Shown here piece after piece: positions 19,261-28,894 of a DNA stretch of 64,000 bases. Position 1 is the first letter of the stretch; every line of letters starts with the position of its first letter. The stretch spans positions 3,974,667 to 4,038,666 of the forward strand of contig CP128386.1 of NCBI GenBank assembly GCA_030345135.1. Reading direction: 5' to 3'. Made by a program: the position numbers and the translations under genes. The stretch comes from Chitinophagaceae bacterium DXS. Lineage in GTDB: Bacteria; Bacteroidota; Bacteroidia; Chitinophagales; Chitinophagaceae. The notes under the pieces were generated by a model. The model searched no databases. It was given only the letters and a program-made list of their open reading frames with translations, and was not told the DNA's origin.

Positions 19261-20304
19261 TTAGCTTGCTAAACACCTTGCTTTGCTTGAATCGCCAATG
19301 ATTAACTGTGCGGGCAGGCACTCATTTTCACAATCAATATCAGTTCTTTTTGTTTCTATTGCTTTTATTAAAAGCATGGCTGCACGTCTTCCCATTTCGA
19401 AAGCAGGCTGACGCAAAACAGTGAGAGAAGGCTGCATAAGATCGGTTATATCAAGATTGCTGAATCCTACAAGAGCAAAATCTTCCGGTATCTTCAGGCC
19501 TAGATTTTTGCAGCAACGCAGGAACGATGTTGTTAGTTTATCTGTAGATAAAAAAATGGCGTCTGGTCTATGTTGTTTGCTGAGTAAGCTTTTCAAAACT
19601 GATTCTACTTCTTCATAATATCGTCCGCCATGGGGACAATAGTTGATCATATTCTCATCATAAGGTACTCCATATTCCCTGAGCGCTTTAAGGTATCCTT
19701 CAAATCTTTTCGTAGTTATATATAAGTTAGGGGCGTTGGCGATGAAAGCTATCTTTCGATAATTATTTTTAAGCAGGTGCGCAGTTCCTTCATAAGCTGC
19801 CTGCACATTTTCAACAGTAACTGCATGGCTTTGCACACATTCTACAATCCTGTCAAAGAAAACAATCGGAAGCCCTTTTTTATGTAGATCACAAAAGTGG
19901 GAAAAATCATTTGTTTCTTCTGATACGGATGCCAGACAACCATCAACAGAACGCAACGCGAGAAAACTAATGTTATTAATCTCGCCTTCTTCCGTTTCCA
20001 GGCTTTGGGTAATCATCACCGTATAGCCTTTTTCATTTGCAACAGATTCAATTCCGTTGATGACCTGCGAAAAAAAACTATCCGCAATTTCAGGAACAAC
20101 AACCCCGATCGATTTACTCTTTCTTGCCTTCAGACTTACCGCGATAGGATTGGGGGTATAATTAATAGTTTTTGCGTACCCAAGTACCAACTGTTTGGTC
20201 ATGTCGCTTATCTCATAACTGTCTCGCAAAGCCCTGCTAACAGTGGATTTGGACAAACCCAGGGCATGGGCAATATCTTTTATGGTAGTTGCCTCAATTC
20301 GCAT
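19261..20304 (-). CDS. LacI-family transcriptional regulator
   Basis: The 347-residue protein has the LacI-type DNA-binding domain at its N-terminus, with TIKDIAHALGLSKSTVSRALRD as the helix-turn-helix (about residues 7-28) and the hinge region YTPNPIAVSLKARKSKSIGVVVPEIADSFFSQVINGIE. The remainder is a periplasmic-binding-protein-like sugar-sensing domain (FAN-, PDAIFLSTDKLT, VGFSNLDI, LRQPAFEMGRRAA). It faces the SusC/SusD/FG-GAP cluster from the opposite strand, so a role in regulating that nutrient-uptake locus is likely. The ligand is probably a sugar, but this cannot be told from the sequence. Confidence 0.93.
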   Translation of the reverse strand: MRIEATTIKDIAHALGLSKSTVSRALRDSYEISDMTKQLVLGYAKTINYTPNPIAVSLKARKSKSIGVVVPEIADSFFSQVINGIESVANEKGYTVMITQSLETEEGEINNISFLALRSVDGCLASVSEETNDFSHFCDLHKKGLPIVFFDRIVECVQSHAVTVENVQAAYEGTAHLLKNNYRKIAFIANAPNLYITTKRFEGYLKALREYGVPYDENMINYCPHGGRYYEEVESVLKSLLSKQHRPDAIFLSTDKLTTSFLRCCKNLGLKIPEDFALVGFSNLDITDLMQPSLTVLRQPAFEMGRRAAMLLIKAIETKRTDIDCENECLPAQLIIGDSSKARCLAS

Positions 20305-20633
20305 ATAGCTCTAAGCAGTTAATATTGGTTAGTAATAAAGGCACAGCCGCAAAATCAATTATTTATCTTCTTCATTAATTCACGCATAGGCTCTTTTAAA
20401 ATTACCCCGTTTATTGCGGAATACGATCAAAAGCCCTGGAACATTTAAATCTATTCAGCAAAATTTAATGTCAGAAGTGCTTACCTATTCAGGTGTTTAC
20501 GATAAATATTATTTCCTCCCGGTAACATTCCCGTCTGTGCATTGTTATAATTAGAACCGTGCCTGCTCCGCATTTAAACTTACTGCTGCTGATTTTTTAA
20601 ACAAATACTCATAACGTTTTAAATCACATTGCA
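20305..20633. other. Divergent intergenic region (LacI-type gene / tail-fibre-like gene)
   Basis: The region holds the promoters of the minus-strand regulator and the plus-strand surface protein. I see no reading frame, strong hairpin or repeat copy in it. Confidence 0.5.
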
Positions 20634-22286
20634 ATGAAAAAAATGTACTTTTTCTTGTTAATGGCAATGAGCCTTTTGCCAAATATTTCCATTTTAGCGC
20701 AAAACTGGCTTACATCAGGAAACACTGGCCTTACAAGCTCCAATTACCTGGGAGCTAAAGATGCGCATGATGTCATTTTCAAAACCAATGCATCGGAAAG
20801 GGGGCGAATCTTCAGTGCAGGAGGATGGCGATTTGGCACATCAACCAATTATGCAAAAATTGATACGGCAGGTGCACTCACTTTCACAGGAACGGGCACA
20901 TATCGTGTCGGCGGAAATAAATATGTCTTTAGATATACCACCCAACCAAATATTGGATTGTATTATAACAGTACTAAATCGCAATACGAATTCCGGAACA
21001 GCAGCGCAATACCGCGGTTTACAGTAAGTTCTACAAGCGGCAATGGCGCATTCACCGGCACACTTAAAATCGGAGCATATACACTGCCCGCTACAGACGG
21101 CACCAACGGGCAGGTACTGAAAACCAATGGTGCAGGTACAGTTAGCTGGTCCACCGTTACCTCTTCCTCACCGGGCTATTGGGCAGCAAACGGCACAACA
21201 ATTCACAACACAAACACCGGCAACGTTGGGCTTGGAACTTCTTCTCCCGGCGCACCACTTCATATTCTGAATGCCAATGCCTCAGAGTTACTGAGATTGC
21301 AATCAGCTTCGCCTTACATTTCGTTTTATGATAACAGCAATGTTTACCAGGGATTTTTATGGAAGAACGCCACCAACGATATGGTGCTTGGCACTTCCTG
21401 CAATAATGCAGCCGGGAAAGTTATAATACAACTCAATTGCGCAGACCATTACACTTTTGATCAGAATGGGATGCAGATAAACAGCGGAGCTTCACCCGGT
21501 ATTAACTTCAGCCAGAACAATGTTACAGCCGGAAGTATTTTTACAAACGTCAATGATCTTAATATAGATGCTAAAGTTGTTAATCCCCTGATTTCCCCTG
21601 CAACAGCAACGCCGGGCAATCTTCTTTTACAGGTTAACAGAACCGGAGCCTTGAACTTAAAACTATTTACGGGCAATGTGGGCATAGGTACAGCAACGCC
21701 AACAACCAAGCTGCAGGTTGGCACAGGTGACGCAAGCTGGGGAATAACACATTCTAGCAGCACAGTAAAAGTTGGTACATATATCGGTTCATCAGGCGGC
21801 TGGCTTGCCACCAGCACTAACAGCAATCTGTATTTTGCAACCAACCTGCTTAACGGGAACAATTATGCACAGCTGACATTGTTAACCAACGGCAATTTTG
21901 GCGTAGGCACAATAAATCCGCAATTCAAACTTGATGTGTGCGGAACCATCAGAGCCAAAGAAGTGTTGGTTGAAACCGGCTGGTGCGACTATGTGTTTGA
22001 CAAAGACTATATACTGAAACCGCTTGATGAAGTAAAAGATTTTATTGAAGAAAACAAACATTTGCCAGACGTACCTTCTGCAACAGATGTGGCTGCTAAC
22101 GGTGTACGGGTTGCCGAAATGGATTCTATTATGATAAAAAAAATAGAGGAGCTTACACTTTACGTTATCCAGCAAAACAAGCAGATAAAAGATCAAAACA
22201 AGCAGATACAGGAACTGGAACAAAAGATTGTCTCCATGCAAAAACAATCCGGCGCAAGCACTTTGTATATTAAAGAAAACCAGTAA
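20634..22286 (+). CDS. Secreted tail-fibre-like surface protein, copy A
   Basis: The 550-residue protein has a Sec signal peptide (residues 1-22, ending ILAQ) followed by repetitive beta-rich sequence. It carries three copies of a motif of the form GNVGIGTxxPxxKLxV (GNVGLGTSSPGAPLHIL, GNVGIGTATPTTKLQV, GNFGVGTINPQFKLDV), common in Bacteroidota proteins resembling phage tail fibres. The C-terminal part reads WCDYVFDKDY, then FIEENKHLPDVPSATDV, then IKKIEELTLYVIQQNK and a coiled coil of KQIKDQNKQI type, probably a trimerisation or chaperone-like module. The same C-terminal module appears in the two proteins at 42654 and 43810 in the RHS locus. Function unknown; adhesion is one possibility. Confidence 0.8.
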   Translation: MKKMYFFLLMAMSLLPNISILAQNWLTSGNTGLTSSNYLGAKDAHDVIFKTNASERGRIFSAGGWRFGTSTNYAKIDTAGALTFTGTGTYRVGGNKYVFRYTTQPNIGLYYNSTKSQYEFRNSSAIPRFTVSSTSGNGAFTGTLKIGAYTLPATDGTNGQVLKTNGAGTVSWSTVTSSSPGYWAANGTTIHNTNTGNVGLGTSSPGAPLHILNANASELLRLQSASPYISFYDNSNVYQGFLWKNATNDMVLGTSCNNAAGKVIIQLNCADHYTFDQNGMQINSGASPGINFSQNNVTAGSIFTNVNDLNIDAKVVNPLISPATATPGNLLLQVNRTGALNLKLFTGNVGIGTATPTTKLQVGTGDASWGITHSSSTVKVGTYIGSSGGWLATSTNSNLYFATNLLNGNNYAQLTLLTNGNFGVGTINPQFKLDVCGTIRAKEVLVETGWCDYVFDKDYILKPLDEVKDFIEENKHLPDVPSATDVAANGVRVAEMDSIMIKKIEELTLYVIQQNKQIKDQNKQIQELEQKIVSMQKQSGASTLYIKENQ

Positions 22287-22331
22287 GGTTTACAGTTTCC
22301 ATCCAAACATTCATCATTAAAAATTCTACGG

Positions 22332-23822
22332 ATGAAACATCTACATTATAACAACGTGCATGGCGTCAAAAATAAAACCAGGAACATATTCTTTTCTCTA
22401 TGGCTTGTATTGTGTGCATTTGTATCACATGCACAACAACCACTCCCATGCGGTGGTTACAAAATAGATATGCCCAAATTAAAAGCGGCCATTGAATTTG
22501 AGAAAAAGAATCTTCACGCATTAACGGTGGGTAACCAGCTGGTGCGCGTATACTTTCACATTGTAACCTGTGACAATGGCAGTAATGCCGCAGCTACGGA
22601 AGCGCAGATAAAAACAGAATTTGCTACCCTTGTGAGCGACTATGCGGGCGATGGGATCTGCTTCATTAATGCAGGGCTTGATTATGTTAACAGCACAAAG
22701 CTGGATACCTTATTCAATGCTACAAGCGATAATGCTAATCTGTTCGATCCATACCGTGTCCCCAACTGCATCAATGTTTTTTACATGAAGAAAATATTGG
22801 GAAGCAATGGAGCCTGCAGCAATAACTGCGGCATTGGAGGCACAAGTCTGAAAATACCAAATACGTTTTGCCTGATCTCGTCAGGAAATATTGGTGCAGG
22901 CCATACCGTTTCTCATGAGGTTGGCCATTGCTTTGGCTTGCTACATACATTTGAACCGGCAAACGGATTTGAAGATATTGATGGCTCCAATTCATCTTCA
23001 AGTGCAGACCTGATAACAGACACTCCGGCTGATCCTTATGCGTACAACAATCAAAGTTGTTTTTCTACATCATCCAACGGTTGTACATATACAGGAAACT
23101 GCAAAGATCCCAAGGGCCAAACCGGTTTTAGTCCACCCTATACAAACATGATGGCTTATTGGTGGGCAAACAGTTGCTATGCAAATTTATTCTTCACCAA
23201 CAACCAGTTTACAAGGGTCAACAGTTTCTTAAGCAGCAATAGTGATTTGATCAATTGTGCATCTCCTGCAGTTGCGGTTGTTGGTCCTTATATCTTCCCG
23301 GTATCTGGTGGTTATATTATAAACTCCGGCATCACCCAGCTCTCAACAATTGGCAATGTACCCATTACCGGTTCAACAATTGCGATTTTAGGTGGTGGCA
23401 CAGTTTATCTTGAACCAGGATTTCACGCATACCCTACTACCGGTTTTGTGCGTGTACAAGGCGCTTATTGCTACAGCGCAACAAATTTGTCATTACGAAA
23501 AGCAATGGAAGATACATCGGCGACATTACTACCGCCAGTAGGCAAACTTCCTCTTGAAGAAAAAGATTTGTTGAAAGCTTATCCTAATCCGGTTGCATCT
23601 ATACTGAATGTGTCTCTTAAACTACAAAACGATGAACCAACCGTTCGTCTCCAATTATACAGCAATAACGGCGCAAGGATCAAAGAGATAACCTTGCACA
23701 ACATACAAAAAGGTGAACTAACAACACGGCTTACAGTAAGCGATTTACCAGCCGGGTTATACCACCTGATTGTATTGTACGGCAGCAAAAAACTCACAAC
23801 CAAAATCATCGTAAGCAGATAA
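22332..23822 (+). CDS. Secreted M43-family (pappalysin-like) zinc metalloprotease with type IX secretion C-terminal domain
   Basis: The 496-residue protein has a signal peptide (to about residue 35, VSHAQQ), then a metzincin catalytic domain with the zinc-binding motif HEVGHCFGLLH at residues 195-205 and a Met-turn candidate NMMAYWW further on, typical of the M43 cytophagalysin group. A segment around residues 320-375 (GGYIINSG to LEPGFHAYPTTGF) resembles the short beta-rich modules found in such secreted proteins. The last 80 residues (AYPNPVASILNVSL ... LPAGLYHLIV ... TKIIVSR) match a type A T9SS sorting domain, so it should be exported by type IX secretion. It begins 45 bp after the tail-fibre-like gene, suggesting co-transcription. 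Confidence 0.92.
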   Translation: MKHLHYNNVHGVKNKTRNIFFSLWLVLCAFVSHAQQPLPCGGYKIDMPKLKAAIEFEKKNLHALTVGNQLVRVYFHIVTCDNGSNAAATEAQIKTEFATLVSDYAGDGICFINAGLDYVNSTKLDTLFNATSDNANLFDPYRVPNCINVFYMKKILGSNGACSNNCGIGGTSLKIPNTFCLISSGNIGAGHTVSHEVGHCFGLLHTFEPANGFEDIDGSNSSSSADLITDTPADPYAYNNQSCFSTSSNGCTYTGNCKDPKGQTGFSPPYTNMMAYWWANSCYANLFFTNNQFTRVNSFLSSNSDLINCASPAVAVVGPYIFPVSGGYIINSGITQLSTIGNVPITGSTIAILGGGTVYLEPGFHAYPTTGFVRVQGAYCYSATNLSLRKAMEDTSATLLPPVGKLPLEEKDLLKAYPNPVASILNVSLKLQNDEPTVRLQLYSNNGARIKEITLHNIQKGELTTRLTVSDLPAGLYHLIVLYGSKKLTTKIIVSR

Positions 23823-23837
23823 GGTGGATATATGGCG

Positions 23838-23875
23838 CCATGATGTACATGTTATGTCATGGCCCTTTTTTTTCA
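23838..23875 (+). terminator. Rho-independent terminator after the M43 protease
   Basis: GCCATGA at 23838-23844 pairs with TCATGGC at 23858-23864, followed by CC and a run of eight or more T residues. It starts 15 bp after the stop codon. Confidence 0.8.
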
Positions 23876-24105
23876 ATTGACAATTGAAAAGGGATAATTG
23901 ACAATGGTGGTTAATTAAGCAGGCATCATCAACTCTGGGAGAAGTATGCCCTCTGTGGATCTCTGTGTCTGCTCGGTGCTCTCTGTGTAACTTTTATTTT
24001 ATTACTAAGAGAAGTAACGCCTCGTGAATTGATGTGATTATAATATTTTCTGAGTGTTTGATGTTGACTAAATTGTCAATTATCCCTTTTCAATTGTCAA
24101 TTAAT
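23875..24105. repeat. Inverted pair of a 31-bp AT-rich repeat
   Basis: The stretch beginning AATTGACAATTGAAAAGG near 23877 and running to GGATAATTGACAAT is repeated in exact inverse orientation at about 24071-24102 (ATTGTCAATTATCCC to CAATTGTCAATT). Between the arms lies CTCTGTG-rich sequence (GATCTCTGTGTCTGC and CTCTCTGTGTAAC) with no gene. Weaker relatives of the arm occur at 61471-61500 and 61650-61685. Confidence 0.7.
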
Positions 24106-24121
24106 ATATTTGTATCCTTGC

Positions 24122-27100
24122 ATGAAAAACGAAGCGCATACAGATAACTTAGACAAAAACAACATTGATCCCGCGTTTGATTATGTAATAACGCCATTTG
24201 CTGTTTCGCAACTAAACAGCTCTTTTATCCTGCGTCATTGTTCGGAACTCGTGCCAACAGAAGCAAGAGGTTTCTTCGACATGCAGCCGGAAACAATTTC
24301 TGTAAATAAAGTTGTCTTCAATAATTCAACTGTCACGCCTTCTTCATCAACCGTTACAGTTGTTCAAACGGATGATCGCCTTATTCTTTCCTGCGCATGC
24401 AGCCAGGAAAAAAGAAAGCTCTGCAGCCACCAGGCAAGGGCTTTGTACAACATCATGGAGCGGGAAGAAATAAAAGCGTTTTTTGATGATGAACTCCGGG
24501 ACCTGTTAATCCGGCACGCTGCAAAAGAATACGGATTAGAACAGGAAAAAGAGCTTGATAACTTTTTCACGATTGAATACGGCAATAAGCGGGTTAACGT
24601 ACAACCTATCCGGAAAGAACTACTACCATTTACCAATGAAACAAAGAAAATATTTCAGCAGAGCTTGTTATCACGACAACATGGCGAACCTGTAAATATT
24701 CCCGATGGTTCCCTGCAGAAATTTGTGGTGCTAAAGCAGCACAAATATTATGGCCACCTGTATATAGAACTTTTCGAAGCAACTTTCAGTCAACAGGGAA
24801 AAGTAAAAAATCCTTTACAACTCGTTAACCCTTCAGATGAAACATGGCGTGCAAATAACAATGCCGCTATTAAATTTTTCGCAGCCATTACTAATTTTCA
24901 GCAGAACCACAGTGTACAAAAAAACGCACCGTCAATTGAAGCATTGAAAGCTGTCGTTACAAATCCTTTAGAATTAAATTTTTACTATCATAAGGCAGAA
25001 GTTTCAGAGAATGTAATTGCCAGCTCCATTAAGCCGGTTAAACTACAGCTTTTAAAACGCAACATACAACTGCATGTACAGTCAAAAAACCATTTTTATG
25101 AGGTAAGCTGTTACGTGCAATTGCGTAACAAATGGTTTGATCTGGCTGATGTTGAGCTTAAATATGATTACTTTATACTATCGGAAGATACGTTGTATCT
25201 TATAGATGATTATGAAATATTAAAGGTAATCGACTTCTTCAAACAACATCACTACAAGCTTCTTCTTTATGCATCCAAATACAAAGAGTTTCAACAGGAT
25301 ATATTGACGCAGCTTGAAAATAAGATCAAGATCTCTTATGAATACCTACATGCGGCTACCGCACAACAGATTGAAGATAATGGCTTCAATCAACCGCTGG
25401 AAAGAATATTGTATTTAACCAGCTCTCAAAATTATATTCGTTTCTCACCGGTGATAAAATATGGTGATGTTGAAATTCCAATTCTATCGAGAAGGCAGAT
25501 CTATGCACTCGATAACAAAGGAAAAGCATTCACAATTGAAAGAAATGAGGAAGCCGAACTTGCTTTTACTGCATTATTGTTGAAGCAGCACGCTGATTTT
25601 TTCGAGCAGCTTGACTACGATTATCTCTATCTGCATAAGGACCGGTTTCTTGAAAACGATTGGTTTCTACATGCTTTCGAGCAATGGCGGGATGAAAACA
25701 TCACTATTCTTGGATTTAACCAGCTACCCAATAACAGGTTGAATCAAAATAAAGCAAAGATCACCATTGAAGTAACCAGCGGCATTAACTGGTTCAACAC
25801 ATCCGTTTATGCTCGCTTTGGCAAGCAGAAAGCATCTATAAAAGAGCTTCATAAATCCAACAGAAACAAAAGCAGGTATGTACAACTGGATGACGGAACA
25901 CTCGGCATTATTCCTGATGATTGGCTAACGAAATTTGCGCATTACTTCGAGGCGGGGGATATAGCTGGCGATATAATTCAAACGCCGAAGATCAATTTTT
26001 CCGGTATCACGGAAATGTATGAGTTGCAAATGCTATCACATGAAGTAAAAGAGGAAATTGATCTGTACAAGGCGAAGTTTGACAACTTTGATGAAATTGA
26101 AGATGTGGAATTGCCAGAAGAATTTACGGGAACACTCAGACATTATCAGCAACAGGGATTGAACTGGCTCAACTTTTTGGATGACTTTAATTTTGGCGGC
26201 TGTCTTGCAGATGATATGGGTCTTGGTAAATCAGCACAGATCATTGCATTCATTCTTACACAAAGAAAAAAGACCAATCGGAATACCAACCTGCTGATTG
26301 TACCTACTTCTCTCCTTTTCAACTGGCAACAGGAAATAGCCAAGTTTGCACCAACGCTGAAACTGTTTACACATTACGGCTCCAGGCGTGCCAGGAATTT
26401 AAAAGAGTTTGATCAATATGAAGTCATCTTAACAACATATGGAAGCATTTTAGCCGACGCACGTTCTTTAAAAGATTATACCTTCAATTATATTTTTCTT
26501 GATGAGTCACAACTAATCAAAAATCCGGGCTCACAACGTTACCAATCCGTTTGTCTGTTAAAGTCAAGAAACAAGATCATCATTACCGGCACACCGCTGG
26601 AAAACAACACATTTGATCTGTACGGACAATTGTCTTTCGCATGTCCCGGTTTGTTTGGCAGCAAGCAACATTTCAGGGATTTATATGCCATACCTATTGA
26701 CAGGTTTAAGGATGATAAACGCGCTGCAGAGTTACAACAAAAAATAAATCCTTTTATTTTAAGACGTACCAAAAAACAGGTAGCAAAAGAACTTCCCGAT
26801 AAAACGGAAATGGTGATCTACTGCGAAATGGACGGGGAGCAAAGGAAAATATATGACGTGCATGAAAAGGAGTTTCGCGAGTTTCTTTCCGCGCGTAGTG
26901 ATGAAGACATTCCGAAAACTGCCTTACATGTATTAAAAGGATTGACAACACTCAGGCAAATATGCAATTCGCCTGCCCTGGTAAAAGATGCTGCATACAT
27001 GCATACTTCAGCCAAAATGGAAGCGCTGATGGAGCAAATAGAAAATAAATCGCCACAGCATAAAATATTGGTATTCTCGCAGTTCGTTTCAATGCTGAAT

Positions 27101-27511
27101 CTTATCAAAAAAGAATTGGAAAGAAGAAATATTTCATTTGCTTATCTTACAGGAAGCACCAGGAACAGAGAAGAAGTAGTTGACTCATTTCAAAACGACA
27201 GCAATGTTCGCGTTTTTTTGATAAGTCTGAAAGCCGGAGGTGTCGGCCTTAACCTGACGGAGGCAGATTACGTTTACTTAGTTGACCCATGGTGGAATCC
27301 GGCAGTAGAAAACCAGGCAATCGACCGTTGTTACCGTATCGGACAAAATAAAAAAGTAATTGCCGTCAGACTGATCTGTATGGACACTGTTGAGGAAAAA
27401 ATAATGAAGATGCAACAAGCCAAAACATTGTTGGCAGATGATCTTGTAAGAACTGACAACAACATGCTTAAATCTTTCACGAAAGATGATCTGTTGCGTT
27501 TGCTGAAATGA
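24122..27511 (+). CDS. SNF2-family DEAD/DEAH-type helicase with N-terminal SWIM zinc finger
   Basis: The 1129-residue protein starts at the ATG at 24122; a TTG four codons earlier is less likely. The SWIM zinc-binding site CxCx7CxH is formed by C91, C93, C101 and H103. The helicase core covers about residues 660-1120: Walker A region DDMGLGKSAQ at 697, motif Ia PTSLLFNW, motif II DESQ at 794-797 (a DEAH variant), GTPLENN, and the C-terminal half with FSQFVSML, SLKAGGVGLNLTEAD and RCYRIGQNK. Bacterial SNF2 proteins with SWIM domains are ATP-dependent DNA translocases of mostly unknown role, possibly acting on transcription or DNA-bound proteins. The ~500-residue middle section matches nothing I recognise. 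Confidence 0.93.
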   Translation: MKNEAHTDNLDKNNIDPAFDYVITPFAVSQLNSSFILRHCSELVPTEARGFFDMQPETISVNKVVFNNSTVTPSSSTVTVVQTDDRLILSCACSQEKRKLCSHQARALYNIMEREEIKAFFDDELRDLLIRHAAKEYGLEQEKELDNFFTIEYGNKRVNVQPIRKELLPFTNETKKIFQQSLLSRQHGEPVNIPDGSLQKFVVLKQHKYYGHLYIELFEATFSQQGKVKNPLQLVNPSDETWRANNNAAIKFFAAITNFQQNHSVQKNAPSIEALKAVVTNPLELNFYYHKAEVSENVIASSIKPVKLQLLKRNIQLHVQSKNHFYEVSCYVQLRNKWFDLADVELKYDYFILSEDTLYLIDDYEILKVIDFFKQHHYKLLLYASKYKEFQQDILTQLENKIKISYEYLHAATAQQIEDNGFNQPLERILYLTSSQNYIRFSPVIKYGDVEIPILSRRQIYALDNKGKAFTIERNEEAELAFTALLLKQHADFFEQLDYDYLYLHKDRFLENDWFLHAFEQWRDENITILGFNQLPNNRLNQNKAKITIEVTSGINWFNTSVYARFGKQKASIKELHKSNRNKSRYVQLDDGTLGIIPDDWLTKFAHYFEAGDIAGDIIQTPKINFSGITEMYELQMLSHEVKEEIDLYKAKFDNFDEIEDVELPEEFTGTLRHYQQQGLNWLNFLDDFNFGGCLADDMGLGKSAQIIAFILTQRKKTNRNTNLLIVPTSLLFNWQQEIAKFAPTLKLFTHYGSRRARNLKEFDQYEVILTTYGSILADARSLKDYTFNYIFLDESQLIKNPGSQRYQSVCLLKSRNKIIITGTPLENNTFDLYGQLSFACPGLFGSKQHFRDLYAIPIDRFKDDKRAAELQQKINPFILRRTKKQVAKELPDKTEMVIYCEMDGEQRKIYDVHEKEFREFLSARSDEDIPKTALHVLKGLTTLRQICNSPALVKDAAYMHTSAKMEALMEQIENKSPQHKILVFSQFVSMLNLIKKELERRNISFAYLTGSTRNREEVVDSFQNDSNVRVFLISLKAGGVGLNLTEADYVYLVDPWWNPAVENQAIDRCYRIGQNKKVIAVRLICMDTVEEKIMKMQQAKTLLADDLVRTDNNMLKSFTKDDLLRLLK

Positions 27512-27556
27512 TCAAGCCCAAAGCTGATTGCTGATTGCTTTTACAACTTTCGTTAC

Positions 27557-28120
27557 ATGTCTGATAAAAGAAAAAATATTGAGACTGTAATTGGCCTGTA
27601 CAACATGATTCCGAATGTTGTTTGGTCGGTGATAAATTTTACACCGGTTTATTTTTTCTATGCACTACCCGGAAACTTACATTATTTATGGATTGTGATA
27701 GCCATCAGCCTGGTTGGATTTTTTTTACCAAAATCCTTCTATAGCCGATTACAACTCAGCAATTCAATACGCACTTATAACAAACTGGGCATACGCATTG
27801 TAAGAAAATACGCGCAGGATGGGGATCTCATTAACAGACTCATCAGAAAAAAATACCCGGGCTATAAACCGCACATTCAGCCAAACTTTAGAAAGCATAT
27901 CGGAAAAACATATTTCTATGAAAAATTCCATTTCGTTTGTCTGCTCTTTTTCTTGCTTACAACGGTGCTGGCATTTATGCAGGAGAAAATAATATTGGGG
28001 AGTCTGATCACCATTGCCAATATACTGTACAATGTGTATCCAATTCTCTTGCAGCAATATAACCGGCTTCGCATTATGCTGCTGCTCAAACATACGCGCC
28101 GGTTAGCTCCCGATGAATAA
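27557..28120 (+). CDS. Hypothetical integral membrane protein
   Basis: The 187-residue protein has about four hydrophobic segments, two near residues 18-55 (WSVINFTPVYFFYALPG, LWIVIAISLVGFFLP) and two near residues 125-165 (FVCLLFFLLTTVLAF, SLITIANILYNVYPILL). The last segment ends in YPILLQQYNRLRI, a phrase also seen in glycosyl-4,4'-diaponeurosporenoate acyltransferase (CrtO)-like membrane proteins, but the similarity is limited and I do not assign that function. It follows the helicase gene by 45 bp and precedes a methyltransferase gene by 42 bp, so the three may be one transcript. Confidence 0.75.
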   Translation: MSDKRKNIETVIGLYNMIPNVVWSVINFTPVYFFYALPGNLHYLWIVIAISLVGFFLPKSFYSRLQLSNSIRTYNKLGIRIVRKYAQDGDLINRLIRKKYPGYKPHIQPNFRKHIGKTYFYEKFHFVCLLFFLLTTVLAFMQEKIILGSLITIANILYNVYPILLQQYNRLRIMLLLKHTRRLAPDE

Positions 28121-28162
28121 CAGGATCTTAAGTACTTTTGTGCTCAATATGTTTTTTGTTTT

Positions 28163-28795
28163 ATGAGCTCATCGTTGATTCTTTCCACATATAAAATTTT
28201 AACCCGCGACATCTCGCTTTATGTGCCTGAACCCGGAAAAATTGTTGAAGCATTTAAAGAAGATAAAAACAGGAACATTTTTGCCGCTGCTCCTTATTGG
28301 GCACGCGTATGGCCGGCTTCAATTGCAATGGCTACATATATTGAAAAGAACAAAGAATTTTTTGCCAACAAAAAAGTCCTGGAACTGGCCGCTGGCCTTG
28401 GCTTACCTTCACTAATAGCAGCAAGTTACGCATCTGAAGTTTGCTGCAGTGATTACCTCGAAGAAGCACTGTCTGTAATACAAAGCTCAATTGCACTTAA
28501 TAGCATCACCAACATGTATTGCCGGTTAATAGACTGGAACAACGTTCCTGCCGATGCAGATGCCGACGTTCTATTATTGAGCGATATTAATTATGAGCCG
28601 GCAGCATTCGACACCTTGTTTCTCGTGTTGCAGAAATTTATTCAGCAAGGCACATCCGTTATTTTAACTACACCGCAAAGATTAATGGCAAAGCCGTTTA
28701 TAACACGCTTATTTCCTTTTATAAGACACCAGGAAGAAATTAGTGCTATCATCGGTGAGCAGCAGTCATTTATTTCGCTTTATGTACTCGGCTGA
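28163..28795 (+). CDS. Class I SAM-dependent methyltransferase (protein-lysine methyltransferase-like)
   Basis: The 210-residue protein has the Rossmann-fold methyltransferase signature. Motif I is KVLELAAGLGLPSLIAA (about residues 69-86), followed by CCSDYLEEAL as motif II. The segment LLSDINYEPAAFDTL near residue 135 has the D-x-x-Y-x-x-x-x-F pattern of the METTL21/methyltransferase-16 group, which modifies protein lysines. The upstream phrase PYWARVWPASIAMATYI is also typical of that group. The substrate is unknown. The gene stands alone 42 bp after a membrane-protein gene. Confidence 0.88.
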   Translation: MSSSLILSTYKILTRDISLYVPEPGKIVEAFKEDKNRNIFAAAPYWARVWPASIAMATYIEKNKEFFANKKVLELAAGLGLPSLIAASYASEVCCSDYLEEALSVIQSSIALNSITNMYCRLIDWNNVPADADADVLLLSDINYEPAAFDTLFLVLQKFIQQGTSVILTTPQRLMAKPFITRLFPFIRHQEEISAIIGEQQSFISLYVLG

Positions 28796-28894
28796 TTCGT
28801 TTCGGGGCTTGTCTTTTACCTTAAAATTTTAGGTCACACATTATTCTCATTTGTTTAATTCATAATATTGCACGTACCCAAATTTTTCGTACCT

